Positions 44,363 through 54,504 of a stretch of DNA of 64,000 nucleotides are shown here, in pieces. The notes under the pieces are model-generated. The model searched no databases. It worked only from the letters and a program-made list of their open reading frames with translations, and was not told the DNA's origin. Origin of the DNA: Gillisia limnaea DSM 15749. GTDB taxonomy: Bacteria > Bacteroidota > Bacteroidia > Flavobacteriales > Flavobacteriaceae. The stretch's first letter is position 1. Every line of letters begins with the position of its first letter. The position numbers and the translations under genes were made by a program. The stretch is taken from the NCBI RefSeq assembly GCF_000243235.1, contig NZ_JH594606.1, forward strand, positions 1 to 64,000, given 5' to 3'.

Positions 44363-46408
44363 ATGACCAATTTCATCAATAATTTATATAAAAACCAGGC
44401 CTTATTTTACAAGGTTTTTCTTTTTATTCTTACCGCTGTGGTTATTGTATATCTGCTTCCCAAGGGTGGAAAATTTAAATATGAGATCACAAAAGGAAAG
44501 CCATGGCAATATGAAAACTTATATGCACCATTTGATTTTGCTATTCTAAAGACCGATGATGAAATTGTAAAGGAAAAGGATCAAATCATTTCCAATAATA
44601 TCCCTTATTATTCCTTTAATGAAGAAGTTGTAACACAGATAAAATCCGAAATTGAACCTCAAATTAAGGAGGTTTTTACAGATAGCATACTCAACAGAAG
44701 AAGAGCCGAAATCACCACTTTTGTTGACAAAGCATTGGAAGACCTTTATCAATACGGGATCCTTGAAGAAAAAAAACGCACGAATCCCGAGCAACTTGTA
44801 TATTTAAGAAAAGGTACCGAGGCCTTTGAAATTAATTATGATCGGCTTTTTTCACAAGAGGAGATACAGGCTTTTTTAACTTCGGCTATTTCCCGTTCTA
44901 ATTTGGCTTCAATTCAACCGGAATTGCTGGAATTATTTTATACCATTATAGAGCCTAATGTTATTTTTGATGCGGCACTTACACAAAAAGAGCTGGATAG
45001 CAAACTTAACAATATCTCCTATACCCGTGGTAGTATAGAAAGAGGAACAATCATTATTTCCAGAGGGGAAGTAGTGGAAGGAGAAAAACTCGATATTTTA
45101 AATTCCCTTAAGCAGGAATTTGAGGCACAAATATGGAGTGATTCCAGTTATAACTGGATCCTGTTTGGATATAGTTTGTTGGTTTGCATGGCCTTATTGA
45201 TGCTGTTATTGTTTATTAGAAAATACCGAAGGGATATCTATGAAAATAATGTCAAGGTTTCCTTCATCTTTTTTAATATTTTATTGATGGTTTTTCTTAC
45301 TTCTTTGGTGGTAAACTTTGAATCCAGATATGTTTATATAGTTCCTTTATGTATCCTTCCGTTAACGCTTAAGGCCTTTTTCGATTCAAGGTTAGGTTTG
45401 TTTTCACACGTTATTACCGTCCTTATTTTAGGCTTTATAGTCCCCAATAGTTATGAATATATGTTTCTTCAAATAATTGCCGGGATCGTTACTATTTTAA
45501 CCGTATCAGAACTATATAAACGCGCTAATTTATTTATTTCAGTAGGGCAGATAACCTTTATTTATATCCTGGTATATTTTGCCTTCACCATTATTCAGGA
45601 AGGGAATATCCAGAATCTGGATTACGAGATATTTCTCACATTTATTTTGGGGGGATTGGCTACCTTATTTGTACAGCCCCTTATTTATATTTATGAAAAG
45701 TTGTTTGGATTGGTTTCAGATATGTCATTGCTGGAATTGTCAGATACCAACACTAAATTATTAAAGGAACTTTCAGACAAGGCTCCCGGGACCTTTCACC
45801 ATTCTCTTAATGTTGCCAACCTAGCTGAAGCTGCAGCAAATGAAATTGGAGCAAATGCTATGTTGGTTAGGGTAGGAGCACTTTATCATGATATTGGGAA
45901 AATGGAAAATCCTACTTATTTTTCTGAAAATCAATCGAGTTCCGTGAATTCCCATGATGAACTTTCCCCAAGGGAAAGTGCCGAAATAATAATTGGGCAC
46001 GTGATTCGTGGAATTGAAATTGCCAAGAAAAATAATATACCCGATAGAGTAATTGATTTTATAAGAACACACCACGGGACTACGACGGTATATTTCTTTT
46101 ATATGAAGGAAAAAGAAATGAATGAGGCCGTTGCCACGGACGATTTCAGGTATCCAGGCCCCATTCCTTTTAGCAGGGAAACCGCGATCCTAATGATGTG
46201 TGACAGCGTAGAGGCTGCAAGCAAAAGCCTGAAAGAACCTACCACCGCCAAGATCGATTCCTTTATAGAAAAAATCATCAGCAAACAAATGGAAGAAGCA
46301 CAGTTCCTTAATGCTGATATCACCTTTAAGGAAATCCAACTCATTAAAAAAGTCCTCAAGCAAAAGCTTAAGAACATCTTTCACCTAAGGGTGGAATATC
46401 CTGAATAA
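44363..46408 (+). CDS. 7TM-HD phosphodiesterase (PgpH/YqfF-like)
   Basis: Membrane protein of 681 aa. An N-terminal TM (about 17-33) leads into a 7TMR-HDED extracytoplasmic domain (about 50-250). Seven more hydrophobic segments span about 258-450. A cytoplasmic HD domain starts at TFHHSLNVANLAEAAA (about 477) with LYHDIGKM as the metal-binding HD. Homologues in Firmicutes degrade the second messenger c-di-AMP; that role is likely here but not shown. Monocistronic; divergent from the thiolase. Confidence 0.9.
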   Translation: MTNFINNLYKNQALFYKVFLFILTAVVIVYLLPKGGKFKYEITKGKPWQYENLYAPFDFAILKTDDEIVKEKDQIISNNIPYYSFNEEVVTQIKSEIEPQIKEVFTDSILNRRRAEITTFVDKALEDLYQYGILEEKKRTNPEQLVYLRKGTEAFEINYDRLFSQEEIQAFLTSAISRSNLASIQPELLELFYTIIEPNVIFDAALTQKELDSKLNNISYTRGSIERGTIIISRGEVVEGEKLDILNSLKQEFEAQIWSDSSYNWILFGYSLLVCMALLMLLLFIRKYRRDIYENNVKVSFIFFNILLMVFLTSLVVNFESRYVYIVPLCILPLTLKAFFDSRLGLFSHVITVLILGFIVPNSYEYMFLQIIAGIVTILTVSELYKRANLFISVGQITFIYILVYFAFTIIQEGNIQNLDYEIFLTFILGGLATLFVQPLIYIYEKLFGLVSDMSLLELSDTNTKLLKELSDKAPGTFHHSLNVANLAEAAANEIGANAMLVRVGALYHDIGKMENPTYFSENQSSSVNSHDELSPRESAEIIIGHVIRGIEIAKKNNIPDRVIDFIRTHHGTTTVYFFYMKEKEMNEAVATDDFRYPGPIPFSRETAILMMCDSVEAASKSLKEPTTAKIDSFIEKIISKQMEEAQFLNADITFKEIQLIKKVLKQKLKNIFHLRVEYPE

Positions 46409-46430
46409 TTAATTTAATTAGATCTTCCTC

Positions 46431-49001
46431 TTAATTTTTCAGATTGAATTCAAGGTTATCTACTATATCACCATATTGATCAACCAGGATCTCAAAAGAA
46501 GTGTTTTTAGATGTTACTGAATAGCCCAGATTGGAAAGCTGCTCCTGGTCGATTTCTGCGGTATATGTTCCCGGTTTTAATCCCAGGTACGTGAAATATC
46601 CGTCACCTTCACTTAGAATACGCGCAGCAATATTCCCGTTAGTATCTAAAATATTCACAATAATCCTTCCCTGACCTCTTATTCCGGAACTATCTTCCAA
46701 ATAAACCATTCCCGCAACTTCTCCCAAAACTTCCACTGGAACATGGATTTCCTGAAACTGATTAGGGATGGTATGTATTTTGATTTTGGGGTTACTAATT
46801 CTCCAGGCGATATTGTCAAGACTTACAGGGTCTATTTCCAGCAGCATATCTACATAAGGTTGGAGTTCAGTAATTCTAAGAATGGTTTTATCTTCATTAT
46901 AGGTTAGCTTTCCAAAAGTATTCTTTAGTTTCATTCCGGGAACAGAGGGCTCCATTGGATCCTTAACTCCATTGTTGTTATAATCCAGGAACGGAATAAT
47001 AGTTAGTGCAGCTCTGGACATCGCTGTCCGATTGTTGGTCATTACATAACCAGTATTGCTATCCAGCATTAAACTTCCCCTGGCAGATTGAACAAAAGAG
47101 GTGTTTCTATTCCCTATCCTGGATGTTACAGAGGTTTGTGCGAAATTGAACATATACCGGAGACCAACCTCAAAGATATGCGCATTTCTTAAAATATTAT
47201 TTTCATAAGCAATGTTCAGAAATCCTCTTTCAAAAACAGGTCGTTCCAGTTCAAAAATTAAATTATTGAATTGATTCCGACTAAAATCATATTGTACCTG
47301 TGGTGAAAAAAGGAACTTATTGGGCAATCTGTAGGTTTGTGAAAGGGAGCTGTATATTGTAGGTTTTTTAACCCGGTCATTATAAATCCCATAGGTGGTA
47401 AAGTTGGTGCTAATTCCCATAATTGCTCCGGAAAGTAATAATTGGGCCGTGGTAAATTCAGTATTTGGCATAATGATCTGGTTAATACTGAAACGGCTGA
47501 ACATGGAGAAATCCTTTCCCCTAATTGGAGTTGATACGCTTATTTTTCGTTCTTCGAGGTAATTGAAATTTATGGCTGTTTGGTTCTCATCATATTTTAT
47601 ATAATTCAGGTCCACCTGAAAATTTCTGGGAGTGCGGTAACTTAAAATTCCTTCTCCCTTTACGCCATAAGTATATTCACCCGAAAATAAAAAATTGGAA
47701 GCAAAGCGAACCGAGGTATTAACAAAAGGCATCACCTCACCGCTGCTCACATCTGTAAGATATTCGGCACCACCACCAATGCTTATAGAATTGCTTAGTC
47801 CGTAATTGAAATTAAGTCGTGAAAATCTATTCATTTCATCGTTTTCAACAATTCCGGCACTTAAGGTATATTCAAGTTCGTTCTTCGGGACAAAATTATA
47901 GGGAATGTTGATATTTCGTTCTTCAATTCGCTCTTCTCCATAAGGACCATAAAACCTAAGACTTACAGCCGTGTTTCCATACATAAGGGGCACATCGAAG
48001 GTGTAAAAGCCAGACGCATCTGCCTGGACAAAATCTACAAGAATATTATTGACGTAAAGTTCTACTGTCCATCTGGGTTCGGTAAAATCATTGAGGGTAT
48101 AACTCCCAAAAGAACGACGGTTTTGAAAAGGGCTGTTACTAATTTGCACACCACTAACCGGAGCAAATAAGGAAGAGGTTGCACGGGTAAAAATTCGTCC
48201 TGCCGTAACCTGTTTGAACAATTTACTTTCGTTATTCACATATCGCCATTGATAAAACTGATTTCTGGAATCGAAAGGAACCCGTGTGGAGTAATTCAGC
48301 ATTAAGTTGGTTTCCCCACCAAGAAACATTGTTCCAAGCCCTAAAGATAAGCGGTTGTCATTCTCAAAATCACTTTGTTGGGTGGTGACCACGCCCCAGT
48401 CTAAAGCGCCACCATTAAATAGAGGATACCGCCTGTTAATGCTGGTATCTGGTTCTACAATTCCTCTTACGCGATTTAGATTTTCCCTTACTTTTCTAAG
48501 TCGCATTTCCTTGATCACCGGCAAGTCTTTTTCGGTTTTCATAGTTACCGAAAGACTTCTAAAGGAAAAATTGGTATTTAGGCCGAAGATCTCACCGAAA
48601 AGATTCGATTTCAAATAGAGATTAAGCGGTGTTTGTATGTAATCTTCGTTGGTAAGCGTATATTCTTCATTTTTATAAAGAATCCTGTTGTCTGAAGGAG
48701 TTATCCGATACGTGGAATCCGGGTTTATAATAAAACCTTCTACGCCATTTGTGGTTTTTTCATTTTTGATCTTTAAATAATCAAAAAGCTCTTTTACGGG
48801 AATATAAGCATCCTGACCTTTAATAGCGATAGGAATCTCAATAGTGCCCAAATCTGGCACATTCATTTCTACACTCAACTCGTCGTATTCTGGTAAATTT
48901 TCCTGCGCGTAAGTTGAAAAACCGAAAAGGATTATACATAATAATCCCAGATAAAATTTTTTAGAAACCTCAGTTGAAAAAGAGCAAAATTTAATGTGCA
49001 T
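46431..49001 (-). CDS. Outer-membrane usher-like protein
   Basis: 856 aa, signal peptide ending about residue 32 (FGFSTYAQ). An N-terminal domain (about 40-170) contains PVKELFDYLKI. A long beta-strand-rich barrel region (about 190-670) follows. A middle stretch, FVQADASGFYTFDVPL (about 325-340), matches the plug/hinge signature of fimbrial ushers. Two small beta-sandwich domains form the C-terminus (about 680-850; LDYNNNGVKDPMEPSVPG and GDGYFTYLGLKPGTYTAEI). This is how TcfC/PapC-type ushers are built, with low expected identity. It would export and assemble the DUF4402 subunits. Last gene of the surface-fibre operon, 17 bp after a DUF4402 gene. Confidence 0.75.
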   Translation of the reverse strand: MHIKFCSFSTEVSKKFYLGLLCIILFGFSTYAQENLPEYDELSVEMNVPDLGTIEIPIAIKGQDAYIPVKELFDYLKIKNEKTTNGVEGFIINPDSTYRITPSDNRILYKNEEYTLTNEDYIQTPLNLYLKSNLFGEIFGLNTNFSFRSLSVTMKTEKDLPVIKEMRLRKVRENLNRVRGIVEPDTSINRRYPLFNGGALDWGVVTTQQSDFENDNRLSLGLGTMFLGGETNLMLNYSTRVPFDSRNQFYQWRYVNNESKLFKQVTAGRIFTRATSSLFAPVSGVQISNSPFQNRRSFGSYTLNDFTEPRWTVELYVNNILVDFVQADASGFYTFDVPLMYGNTAVSLRFYGPYGEERIEERNINIPYNFVPKNELEYTLSAGIVENDEMNRFSRLNFNYGLSNSISIGGGAEYLTDVSSGEVMPFVNTSVRFASNFLFSGEYTYGVKGEGILSYRTPRNFQVDLNYIKYDENQTAINFNYLEERKISVSTPIRGKDFSMFSRFSINQIIMPNTEFTTAQLLLSGAIMGISTNFTTYGIYNDRVKKPTIYSSLSQTYRLPNKFLFSPQVQYDFSRNQFNNLIFELERPVFERGFLNIAYENNILRNAHIFEVGLRYMFNFAQTSVTSRIGNRNTSFVQSARGSLMLDSNTGYVMTNNRTAMSRAALTIIPFLDYNNNGVKDPMEPSVPGMKLKNTFGKLTYNEDKTILRITELQPYVDMLLEIDPVSLDNIAWRISNPKIKIHTIPNQFQEIHVPVEVLGEVAGMVYLEDSSGIRGQGRIIVNILDTNGNIAARILSEGDGYFTYLGLKPGTYTAEIDQEQLSNLGYSVTSKNTSFEILVDQYGDIVDNLEFNLKN

Positions 49002-49018
49002 TAATGGGGGAGTGCTTG

Positions 49019-49534
49019 CTATTGATGAATAAAATTGAGGGTAAATGTTCCGAAATAAGTTCCCGGCAAATTTCCTGAATTATCTGAAGGAATTCGCAAA
49101 GTGCCACCAACAAAAATCTCATTAGGCATTTGCGCATTTGGCGTCTGGGTTACAAAAGTTCGCTGTCCTGTACTAAAACTATTTAAAGTGAGGTAAATAG
49201 CTCCTCCGTTTCCATTGGTTAAAACGGTTTCCCCAAAATCCTGAATTTGAATTATGGTTCCCGGATTTGCATAAACATCAAAAAGGGCAGCGGAAACGGG
49301 TTGTCCGGCACTTAGTTCAACAATATCTCCAGTGCTGGTGCGCAGGCCATCCCAGCTCACACTCACATTACCACCGGAAGTACCTGCGGTAAAAGAACCA
49401 AAATTAAGGTTTCTGGAAGTCCTTACTTCAACTTCTATTGGGATAGGAGGATTTTCCTGAGCACTAATTTGTACCACTGAAAAGATAAATAGCAATAGCC
49501 AAAAAGATGTTTTATAAAAACCAAAACTATGCAT
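49019..49534 (-). CDS. DUF4402 pilin-like protein
   Basis: 171 aa with a signal peptide (about 1-25, ending VQISAQ). The mature part is an all-beta domain with LNFGSFTAGTSGGNVSVS and GTLRIPSDNSGNLPGTYFGTF, the recurring DUF4402 pattern. It lacks the terminal Y-N/E seen in the other three copies and ends TLNFIHQ, so it may be a specialised (tip or base) subunit. Sits between the T9SS protein (9 bp) and the usher (17 bp). Confidence 0.8.
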   Translation of the reverse strand: MHSFGFYKTSFWLLLFIFSVVQISAQENPPIPIEVEVRTSRNLNFGSFTAGTSGGNVSVSWDGLRTSTGDIVELSAGQPVSAALFDVYANPGTIIQIQDFGETVLTNGNGGAIYLTLNSFSTGQRTFVTQTPNAQMPNEIFVGGTLRIPSDNSGNLPGTYFGTFTLNFIHQ

Positions 49535-49543
49535 AATGTTTTA

Positions 49544-52297
49544 TTATTTTTTGATTACAACTTTTTTGGCGTGTTGAGCTTTACCAACTTGTAGATTTAT
49601 AATATAAACCCCGCTGCTGGTTATTCCGTCGAATATAACTTCATCTTTACCGACACCTGATTTAATTTGAAGTATTTGCCCGGTTATTGTGCTCGCACGT
49701 AAAATTCCTTCTTGGTTTTCTTCCAAATTCAATTTCACAATTACGTCTCCGTTTCGAACTTCTACGTGAAAAGGCTCATTAAAAGCAATTGCTGGATTCG
49801 TTATTTTTTCCTCAGAAAACATCAATTCAAAACGTGCATTGTGAATTCCCTCTTCAATATTGAAAGTATATTCAGGTTTCCTGCTCAGGTTTTGTCCAAT
49901 ACTTTTAGAGTGATCTATTAAGTAGATATTGAAATTTGGACTCAAATTTTCCATTGAAGCCAGGTGTATCTTCATTGTACCACTTTTATCGGCTTTAATA
50001 CCTAAAGGGATTTTTTTGTAGCTTCTGCTTTCAGGAAAAGGGATAGCGTTAATAGCCAATTCCTTTTTATCTTCTGTGATATTATAAAAACTGGGTATGG
50101 CGGGATCGGTATTCATCAATTTATGCGCATCCATTTCTTTTTCAAAATTTTGAGTGGCATAAGGTGAAAAATAGATAACGAGGGCATCATTTTTGGTTTC
50201 AGTCTTAAAGCCGGCCTCAAGTCTAATCAGCGGTTTTAAATCGCGCTCGCTGGCTCTAAAAAACTCCTGATTAAAATCGGCTATTCTTATCTGGTTATTC
50301 ATTCCCAGGGTTCCGGTGACATCATTTTCTGTTTCTGAATCGCTTACTTTTACAAAAAAGCCCTGCATAGAAGGAACAATATTTGGAGATGAATTTGTGG
50401 CGTTATTTCCGGTAGAAACATCGTTTACATAAGAAGTATAACTCCCGGTGTATTGATCGGTATCACTGGCGTTAAAAAAATAAATAGCATCATCTATATT
50501 AGTTCTGGTCCAGCCATTCACGGCATTCCAATCAATAGGTGAAGGGTAAGGGTTTCCAATTAGGTGGAAACCTTTTGTGTAAGTTCTGTGGTGGTTGAGA
50601 AGGCTTTTTGCAGCTATTGGCCCATTGTTGACTTCCCCAAATAATTCTATCGTGACAGGAGTTGATGTTGTACCAAAATTAAGGGCGTAGCCTTCGGCAA
50701 TATTTAGATTCCCTGTATGAACTTCCCAACCGGTAGCATCTCGAAGAGTATCATTTATAGTAATATTTCTGTTTTCATTATATCGATAAAAATGTGGAAA
50801 ACCAGTAGTTGGATCAGCAAAATCCATATATGGAGCAAAATCGTCAACTACAGAATTTTGAAATGGAGAACTAAAGTATTTATACCCAAAAGCTTTATCG
50901 AGATAGCGTTGGATATTTACCCGGCCAGTCACTTCTCCATTTCCGCTGCCATCTATAAGCGCAGTTTGCTCTTCATTTGAAATTAAGCTAAGCTCATTGC
51001 CTGTATCAAAGTTACCCGCTTCAACTTTAAGTGTTCCCGTAACTTCAATAATCGCTTCTGAAGTTACTCCTGAAGTATTATAGATTCTTAAATTCTGAAT
51101 TCGATTATTTTTAAAGGCGGAAGTAGGAATTGTTTGAGCATTGACGCCTTCAAAAGAAACACTTCCTGTTTCAGCATCTAAAAACCCGGAATTACTCAAA
51201 ATACCTGCAATGCGTAACCAATTCTCATTAACTTTAACCGAAGCACCGTTTTCAATGCTAAGATTTTTAGTAAGAGCATTGGTTCCTGCATTTATTACCG
51301 GAAAATTATTAGAAGTCAAATTCTCTGGAATCACTACGTTGGTTTCTATGGTAGGCAAGGAATTGCAACTCCAGTTGGCGGTGTTGTTCCAGTTGGTATC
51401 TGTTGTACCGGTCCAGGTATTTACATTAGTGATAGACAGGCTTACATTACGGGAAATAGAGATTTTACAAGTTGATTGAGAGGGATCTAAAGGTTTTACA
51501 ATTACCCGGTAATTATAGTCCTCCATTTCAGCTGATACCTCGGAAATACTATATTCTATATTAGTTTCCCCTGGAATATTGGTCCAGATTGCACTATTTG
51601 AAACTTTTTGCTGCCATCTGAAAGTTACTTCATCTTCAGAAACATTTAAGGAACCTGAAACACTGAAAGTGGCAGACCCACCCAGGCATGCATTTTGATT
51701 GTCAATAGCACTTAGATCATAACAATTAATGAGATCTACCAAATCATCAGGGAATTTATCCCGATTATTTTCAAAGTCCTCTTCGGTACCATAGTCACAA
51801 TCTTCCTGCTGAATAGTATTAGTGTTACCCTCGTACCCACCATCGCATGTAGTAAAATCATCACCCCAATTCTCTACTTTACCATAGATATAAATATTTC
51901 CATTTTCTACATCTAAATCGCCTTGGTTATCAGAGCCTCCCTTTATGAAATTCCCATGAATTATTAAAAAACTTGAAATTGCTATTTCAACCTGATTGGA
52001 AGCCTCGAAATTACCAAAAATGATAACCCTCGCATTTGGCCCCATTTTGAATTGAGATTTGTTGCCAGCCATAATAAGATCCCCGTCAACGATTAAAGTA
52101 CCGTTGACAGTTAAAATTGAATTGTTCGTGCCTAGCTCTACGTAGTCATAACGCTCAAGACTGTCAGCAGGAACAGTATGATTTCCATTTACAATTAGAT
52201 CGCCCTGAGCTGAAGTAAAAAGTGAAAAAAATAAAAAAACAACCAATGCTAAGCCTGGTCTAAAGAAAAAAGAAAGTTCCGGGTAATTTTTTTTCAT
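49544..52297 (-). CDS. Large secreted protein with T9SS sorting tail
   Basis: 917 aa, signal peptide ending TSAQ (about residue 30). N-terminal repetitive beta segments (LTVNGTLIVDGDLIM, ARVIIFGNFEASNQ) suggest a beta-helix. An Ig/PKD-like stretch lies at about 200-290, and further beta domains follow. A C-terminal type A T9SS sorting domain (about 840-917) ends GVYIINLQVGKAQHAKKVVIKK. It should be exported by the type IX system and attached to the surface. Encoded inside the chaperone-usher operon, 12 bp after the chaperone. Probably an adhesin or fibre-associated protein; the ligand is unknown. Confidence 0.8.
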   Translation of the reverse strand: MKKNYPELSFFFRPGLALVVFLFFSLFTSAQGDLIVNGNHTVPADSLERYDYVELGTNNSILTVNGTLIVDGDLIMAGNKSQFKMGPNARVIIFGNFEASNQVEIAISSFLIIHGNFIKGGSDNQGDLDVENGNIYIYGKVENWGDDFTTCDGGYEGNTNTIQQEDCDYGTEEDFENNRDKFPDDLVDLINCYDLSAIDNQNACLGGSATFSVSGSLNVSEDEVTFRWQQKVSNSAIWTNIPGETNIEYSISEVSAEMEDYNYRVIVKPLDPSQSTCKISISRNVSLSITNVNTWTGTTDTNWNNTANWSCNSLPTIETNVVIPENLTSNNFPVINAGTNALTKNLSIENGASVKVNENWLRIAGILSNSGFLDAETGSVSFEGVNAQTIPTSAFKNNRIQNLRIYNTSGVTSEAIIEVTGTLKVEAGNFDTGNELSLISNEEQTALIDGSGNGEVTGRVNIQRYLDKAFGYKYFSSPFQNSVVDDFAPYMDFADPTTGFPHFYRYNENRNITINDTLRDATGWEVHTGNLNIAEGYALNFGTTSTPVTIELFGEVNNGPIAAKSLLNHHRTYTKGFHLIGNPYPSPIDWNAVNGWTRTNIDDAIYFFNASDTDQYTGSYTSYVNDVSTGNNATNSSPNIVPSMQGFFVKVSDSETENDVTGTLGMNNQIRIADFNQEFFRASERDLKPLIRLEAGFKTETKNDALVIYFSPYATQNFEKEMDAHKLMNTDPAIPSFYNITEDKKELAINAIPFPESRSYKKIPLGIKADKSGTMKIHLASMENLSPNFNIYLIDHSKSIGQNLSRKPEYTFNIEEGIHNARFELMFSEEKITNPAIAFNEPFHVEVRNGDVIVKLNLEENQEGILRASTITGQILQIKSGVGKDEVIFDGITSSGVYIINLQVGKAQHAKKVVIKK

Positions 52298-52309
52298 AGG
52301 CTAGAATCC

Positions 52310-53128
52310 TTACAGATCTATTTCTGTAGTAGCTAAAGTATCTCCCTTATCTTCTGCATAACTTACTTTTAAAGTCCCGGAGTTCAAATCTACCTCTCTG
52401 GCATTTCTTAGTTCAAAACTGAAAATTCTTTTGGAATTAGGTGTATAAACTGAAACACCTTTTACCATCCCTACTTCGGTTTCGGTGCCGTTAGGGGCGA
52501 TATGCGTAGCAGTCAAATTTCCATAGACAGACATATTTCCGGAGCGATTGATTACCAAAGATAGTTTTGGCATTTCTCCTTCGGTATCCAGAGAAACATC
52601 GGTTAAGTTAATAGCTGTTGTAGACTGCCCTTCGCGGATAATCACAGGAATACTAATCCCGAAAACAGTTTTGATATTGATGGAAATTCCTTCGCTATCT
52701 TCGGTTTCTTCAGCACCAAGTGCTGTTTGTTCTTCCACTGCCCTAAAATAAACGTGGGAGCGGTATTCTCCCGGTTCCAGGTTTCCAGATCGGGCTAACT
52801 GAACACGAACGGTTTGCGCTTCATTGGGGGCTAGTACGACTCTTCTTGGAAAATATCTTAGAAAATCGGTAGCAAATCGCTGACCTTCTTCCGGCTCTTC
52901 CACCTGTTCGAAGTTTCCGCTCTCTGTCATTTTATAATTTATAAAAGAGATTGCGTACACTGCAGTATCGCTGCCGGTATTGGCAAGGTTGATCTCCTGG
53001 GAACGTTCATTCCCCTCAAACACCAATCGCTTTGGCATGATCATTAGATCACCCTGTGCGTAGGCTGCAATTCCGGAAAAAATAAAGATGAAAAATAAGA
53101 GAAGGGGACTAAGTAGTTTTTTTATCAT
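52310..53128 (-). CDS. PapD-like periplasmic chaperone
   Basis: 272 aa with a signal peptide ending AYAQ (about residue 25). Two Ig-like domains follow. The donor-strand region RRVVLAPNEAQTVRVQLARS (about 95-114) and the following GEYRSHVYFRAVE match the G1 strand and Arg/Tyr signature of fimbrial chaperones, closest in style to alpha/alternative-type chaperones. It would hold DUF4402 subunits in the periplasm until the usher takes them. First of four tightly spaced genes leading to the usher. Confidence 0.82.
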   Translation of the reverse strand: MIKKLLSPLLLFFIFIFSGIAAYAQGDLMIMPKRLVFEGNERSQEINLANTGSDTAVYAISFINYKMTESGNFEQVEEPEEGQRFATDFLRYFPRRVVLAPNEAQTVRVQLARSGNLEPGEYRSHVYFRAVEEQTALGAEETEDSEGISINIKTVFGISIPVIIREGQSTTAINLTDVSLDTEGEMPKLSLVINRSGNMSVYGNLTATHIAPNGTETEVGMVKGVSVYTPNSKRIFSFELRNAREVDLNSGTLKVSYAEDKGDTLATTEIDL

Positions 53129-53209
53129 ATCCGTGGGGCTGGATTTTTATGTTATCTCGTTGGTTTCAAAGTTAACGATTAAGAATTAACTTGTTAAAGA
53201 AAACTTAAT

Positions 53210-53704
53210 TTAATTATAGGACACCGTAACATTGAACCCGGAAGAATTGGTATAGAAACCCGATAATTGATTGGCTTCCAGATTTAGTGTTCCGCCAATC
53301 CTTATAATATCCATTACAGCGCCTTCCTGCGGTGCTACGGTAAATTGATCTATTCGAAGCACCTGGTTTGGGTTTTCCTGGTTGTATAAAAGAAAACTTT
53401 CCGGTAATGTAATCGAATAGTTGTTATTTCCATGAGTTACAACGGCTTCAGCAGGTGTTACGTTTCCGGGTACAGAATTGGAAATTTGCACTCCGAAAGC
53501 CACCCTTGAACCATCCGGGGAAAGGATCACTTGTCCTGGGTTATAGGCGGTGATAATATTTCCAAAATCAAGATCTACCGTTTTATCTATTTGAATGGGA
53601 TCTATTACCGTTGCCCTGCTATTTACCGAGGCAGAAGCCGATGCCTGGGCCATTGCAACCAGGGAGCTCAAACTCAGCAAAAGGAAAATTAAACAATTTC
53701 GCAT
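53210..53704 (-). CDS. DUF4402 pilin-like protein
   Basis: 164 aa with a signal peptide (MRNCLIFLLLSLSSLVAMAQ). The mature N-terminus alternates small and hydrophobic residues (ASASVNSRATVIDPIQI), as a donor strand would. The DUF4402 core contains LDFGNIITAYNPGQVILSPDG. The C-terminus GFYTNSSGFNVTVSYN has the penultimate Tyr common in chaperone-usher pilins. Directly upstream of the chaperone gene (81 bp), same direction; probably the first gene of that operon. Confidence 0.82.
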   Translation of the reverse strand: MRNCLIFLLLSLSSLVAMAQASASASVNSRATVIDPIQIDKTVDLDFGNIITAYNPGQVILSPDGSRVAFGVQISNSVPGNVTPAEAVVTHGNNNYSITLPESFLLYNQENPNQVLRIDQFTVAPQEGAVMDIIRIGGTLNLEANQLSGFYTNSSGFNVTVSYN

Positions 53705-53743
53705 TGGTTTTTTTTAAGAAAGCAATTTAGACTCATTTAAACT

Positions 53744-53774
53744 AAAAAACGCCGCCACAGGGGCGGCGTTTTTT
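53744..53774. terminator. Strong bidirectional terminator between DUF4402 genes
   Basis: A perfect 13-bp stem, AAAAAACGCCGCC (53744-53756) / GGCGGCGTTTTTT (53762-53774). It terminates the 53798-54301 gene and separates it from the chaperone-usher operon. Confidence 0.9.
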
Positions 53775-53797
53775 ATATTTTTAGTAGGTAATTTTAA

Positions 53798-54301
53798 TTA
53801 TTCGTAAGCTACAGTTACAGTAACCTCTCCTTCATAGGTACCGGCAGTTTGTTCTGAAGAAACTGTAAGAAGACCTCCAACTTTTAAGGTTTGTGCATCG
53901 CCAGAACCTGTTGCTGTACCATCTGTTTCTCCTTCTAAATCCTGAGTAAAACTAACTGGCATTTCAGTTCCCTCTTCCTCGCCAGTTAATACTATAGATG
54001 GAATAGAAATACTATATGAATATTGATCTGCTGCGGTTACTTCAAAAGAAGCAGCTGTAATAGCATCAACAGTAATAACTTCCATATTAGTGTTAGAAAA
54101 AGTTCTGGTTCCTTCAGTATTAACTCTTACTTTACCACCTTCAGCAGCTACTATACTTCCAAAATTTAAAGCGGTTCCATTATTAATTTTTATTGGAGTT
54201 ACAATTTCAGCAGAAACATCTGCTGTACCTTTGGCAGTTCCATCTTGCGCCAAAGCAGTTCCTGAAATAAGAGCAAATAAGATAAAAGTAATTTTTTTCA
54301 T
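53798..54301 (-). CDS. DUF4402 pilin-like protein, likely major subunit
   Basis: 167 aa with a signal peptide ending GTALAQ. The mature chain begins DGTAKGTADVSAEIVTPIKI and carries LNFGSIVAAEGGKVRVNTEG; it ends TVTVAYE with the penultimate Tyr. It is acidic and Thr/Gly-rich, like a polymerising surface subunit. The gene has its own strong terminator and a 203-bp upstream spacer, so it is probably a separately and strongly expressed unit, which is why I call it the likely major subunit. Confidence 0.82.
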   Translation of the reverse strand: MKKITFILFALISGTALAQDGTAKGTADVSAEIVTPIKINNGTALNFGSIVAAEGGKVRVNTEGTRTFSNTNMEVITVDAITAASFEVTAADQYSYSISIPSIVLTGEEEGTEMPVSFTQDLEGETDGTATGSGDAQTLKVGGLLTVSSEQTAGTYEGEVTVTVAYE

Positions 54302-54504
54302 TTTAAATAGGATTTTAAGTTTTGGGGTTTGTTTTTAATAACAAGGCAAATATGCATGTAATAAGACATGTCCTCAAAATTTATTCGATAAACTCTCTAA
54401 ATATTCGTTAAAGTGCGTAAAATGGGTGAAAACACCCATAGGAAATCCCATTACAGATAAAAATTCTAGACAAATTAAAGGGGTTTTTAAAGATTTTGGA
54501 AGTA

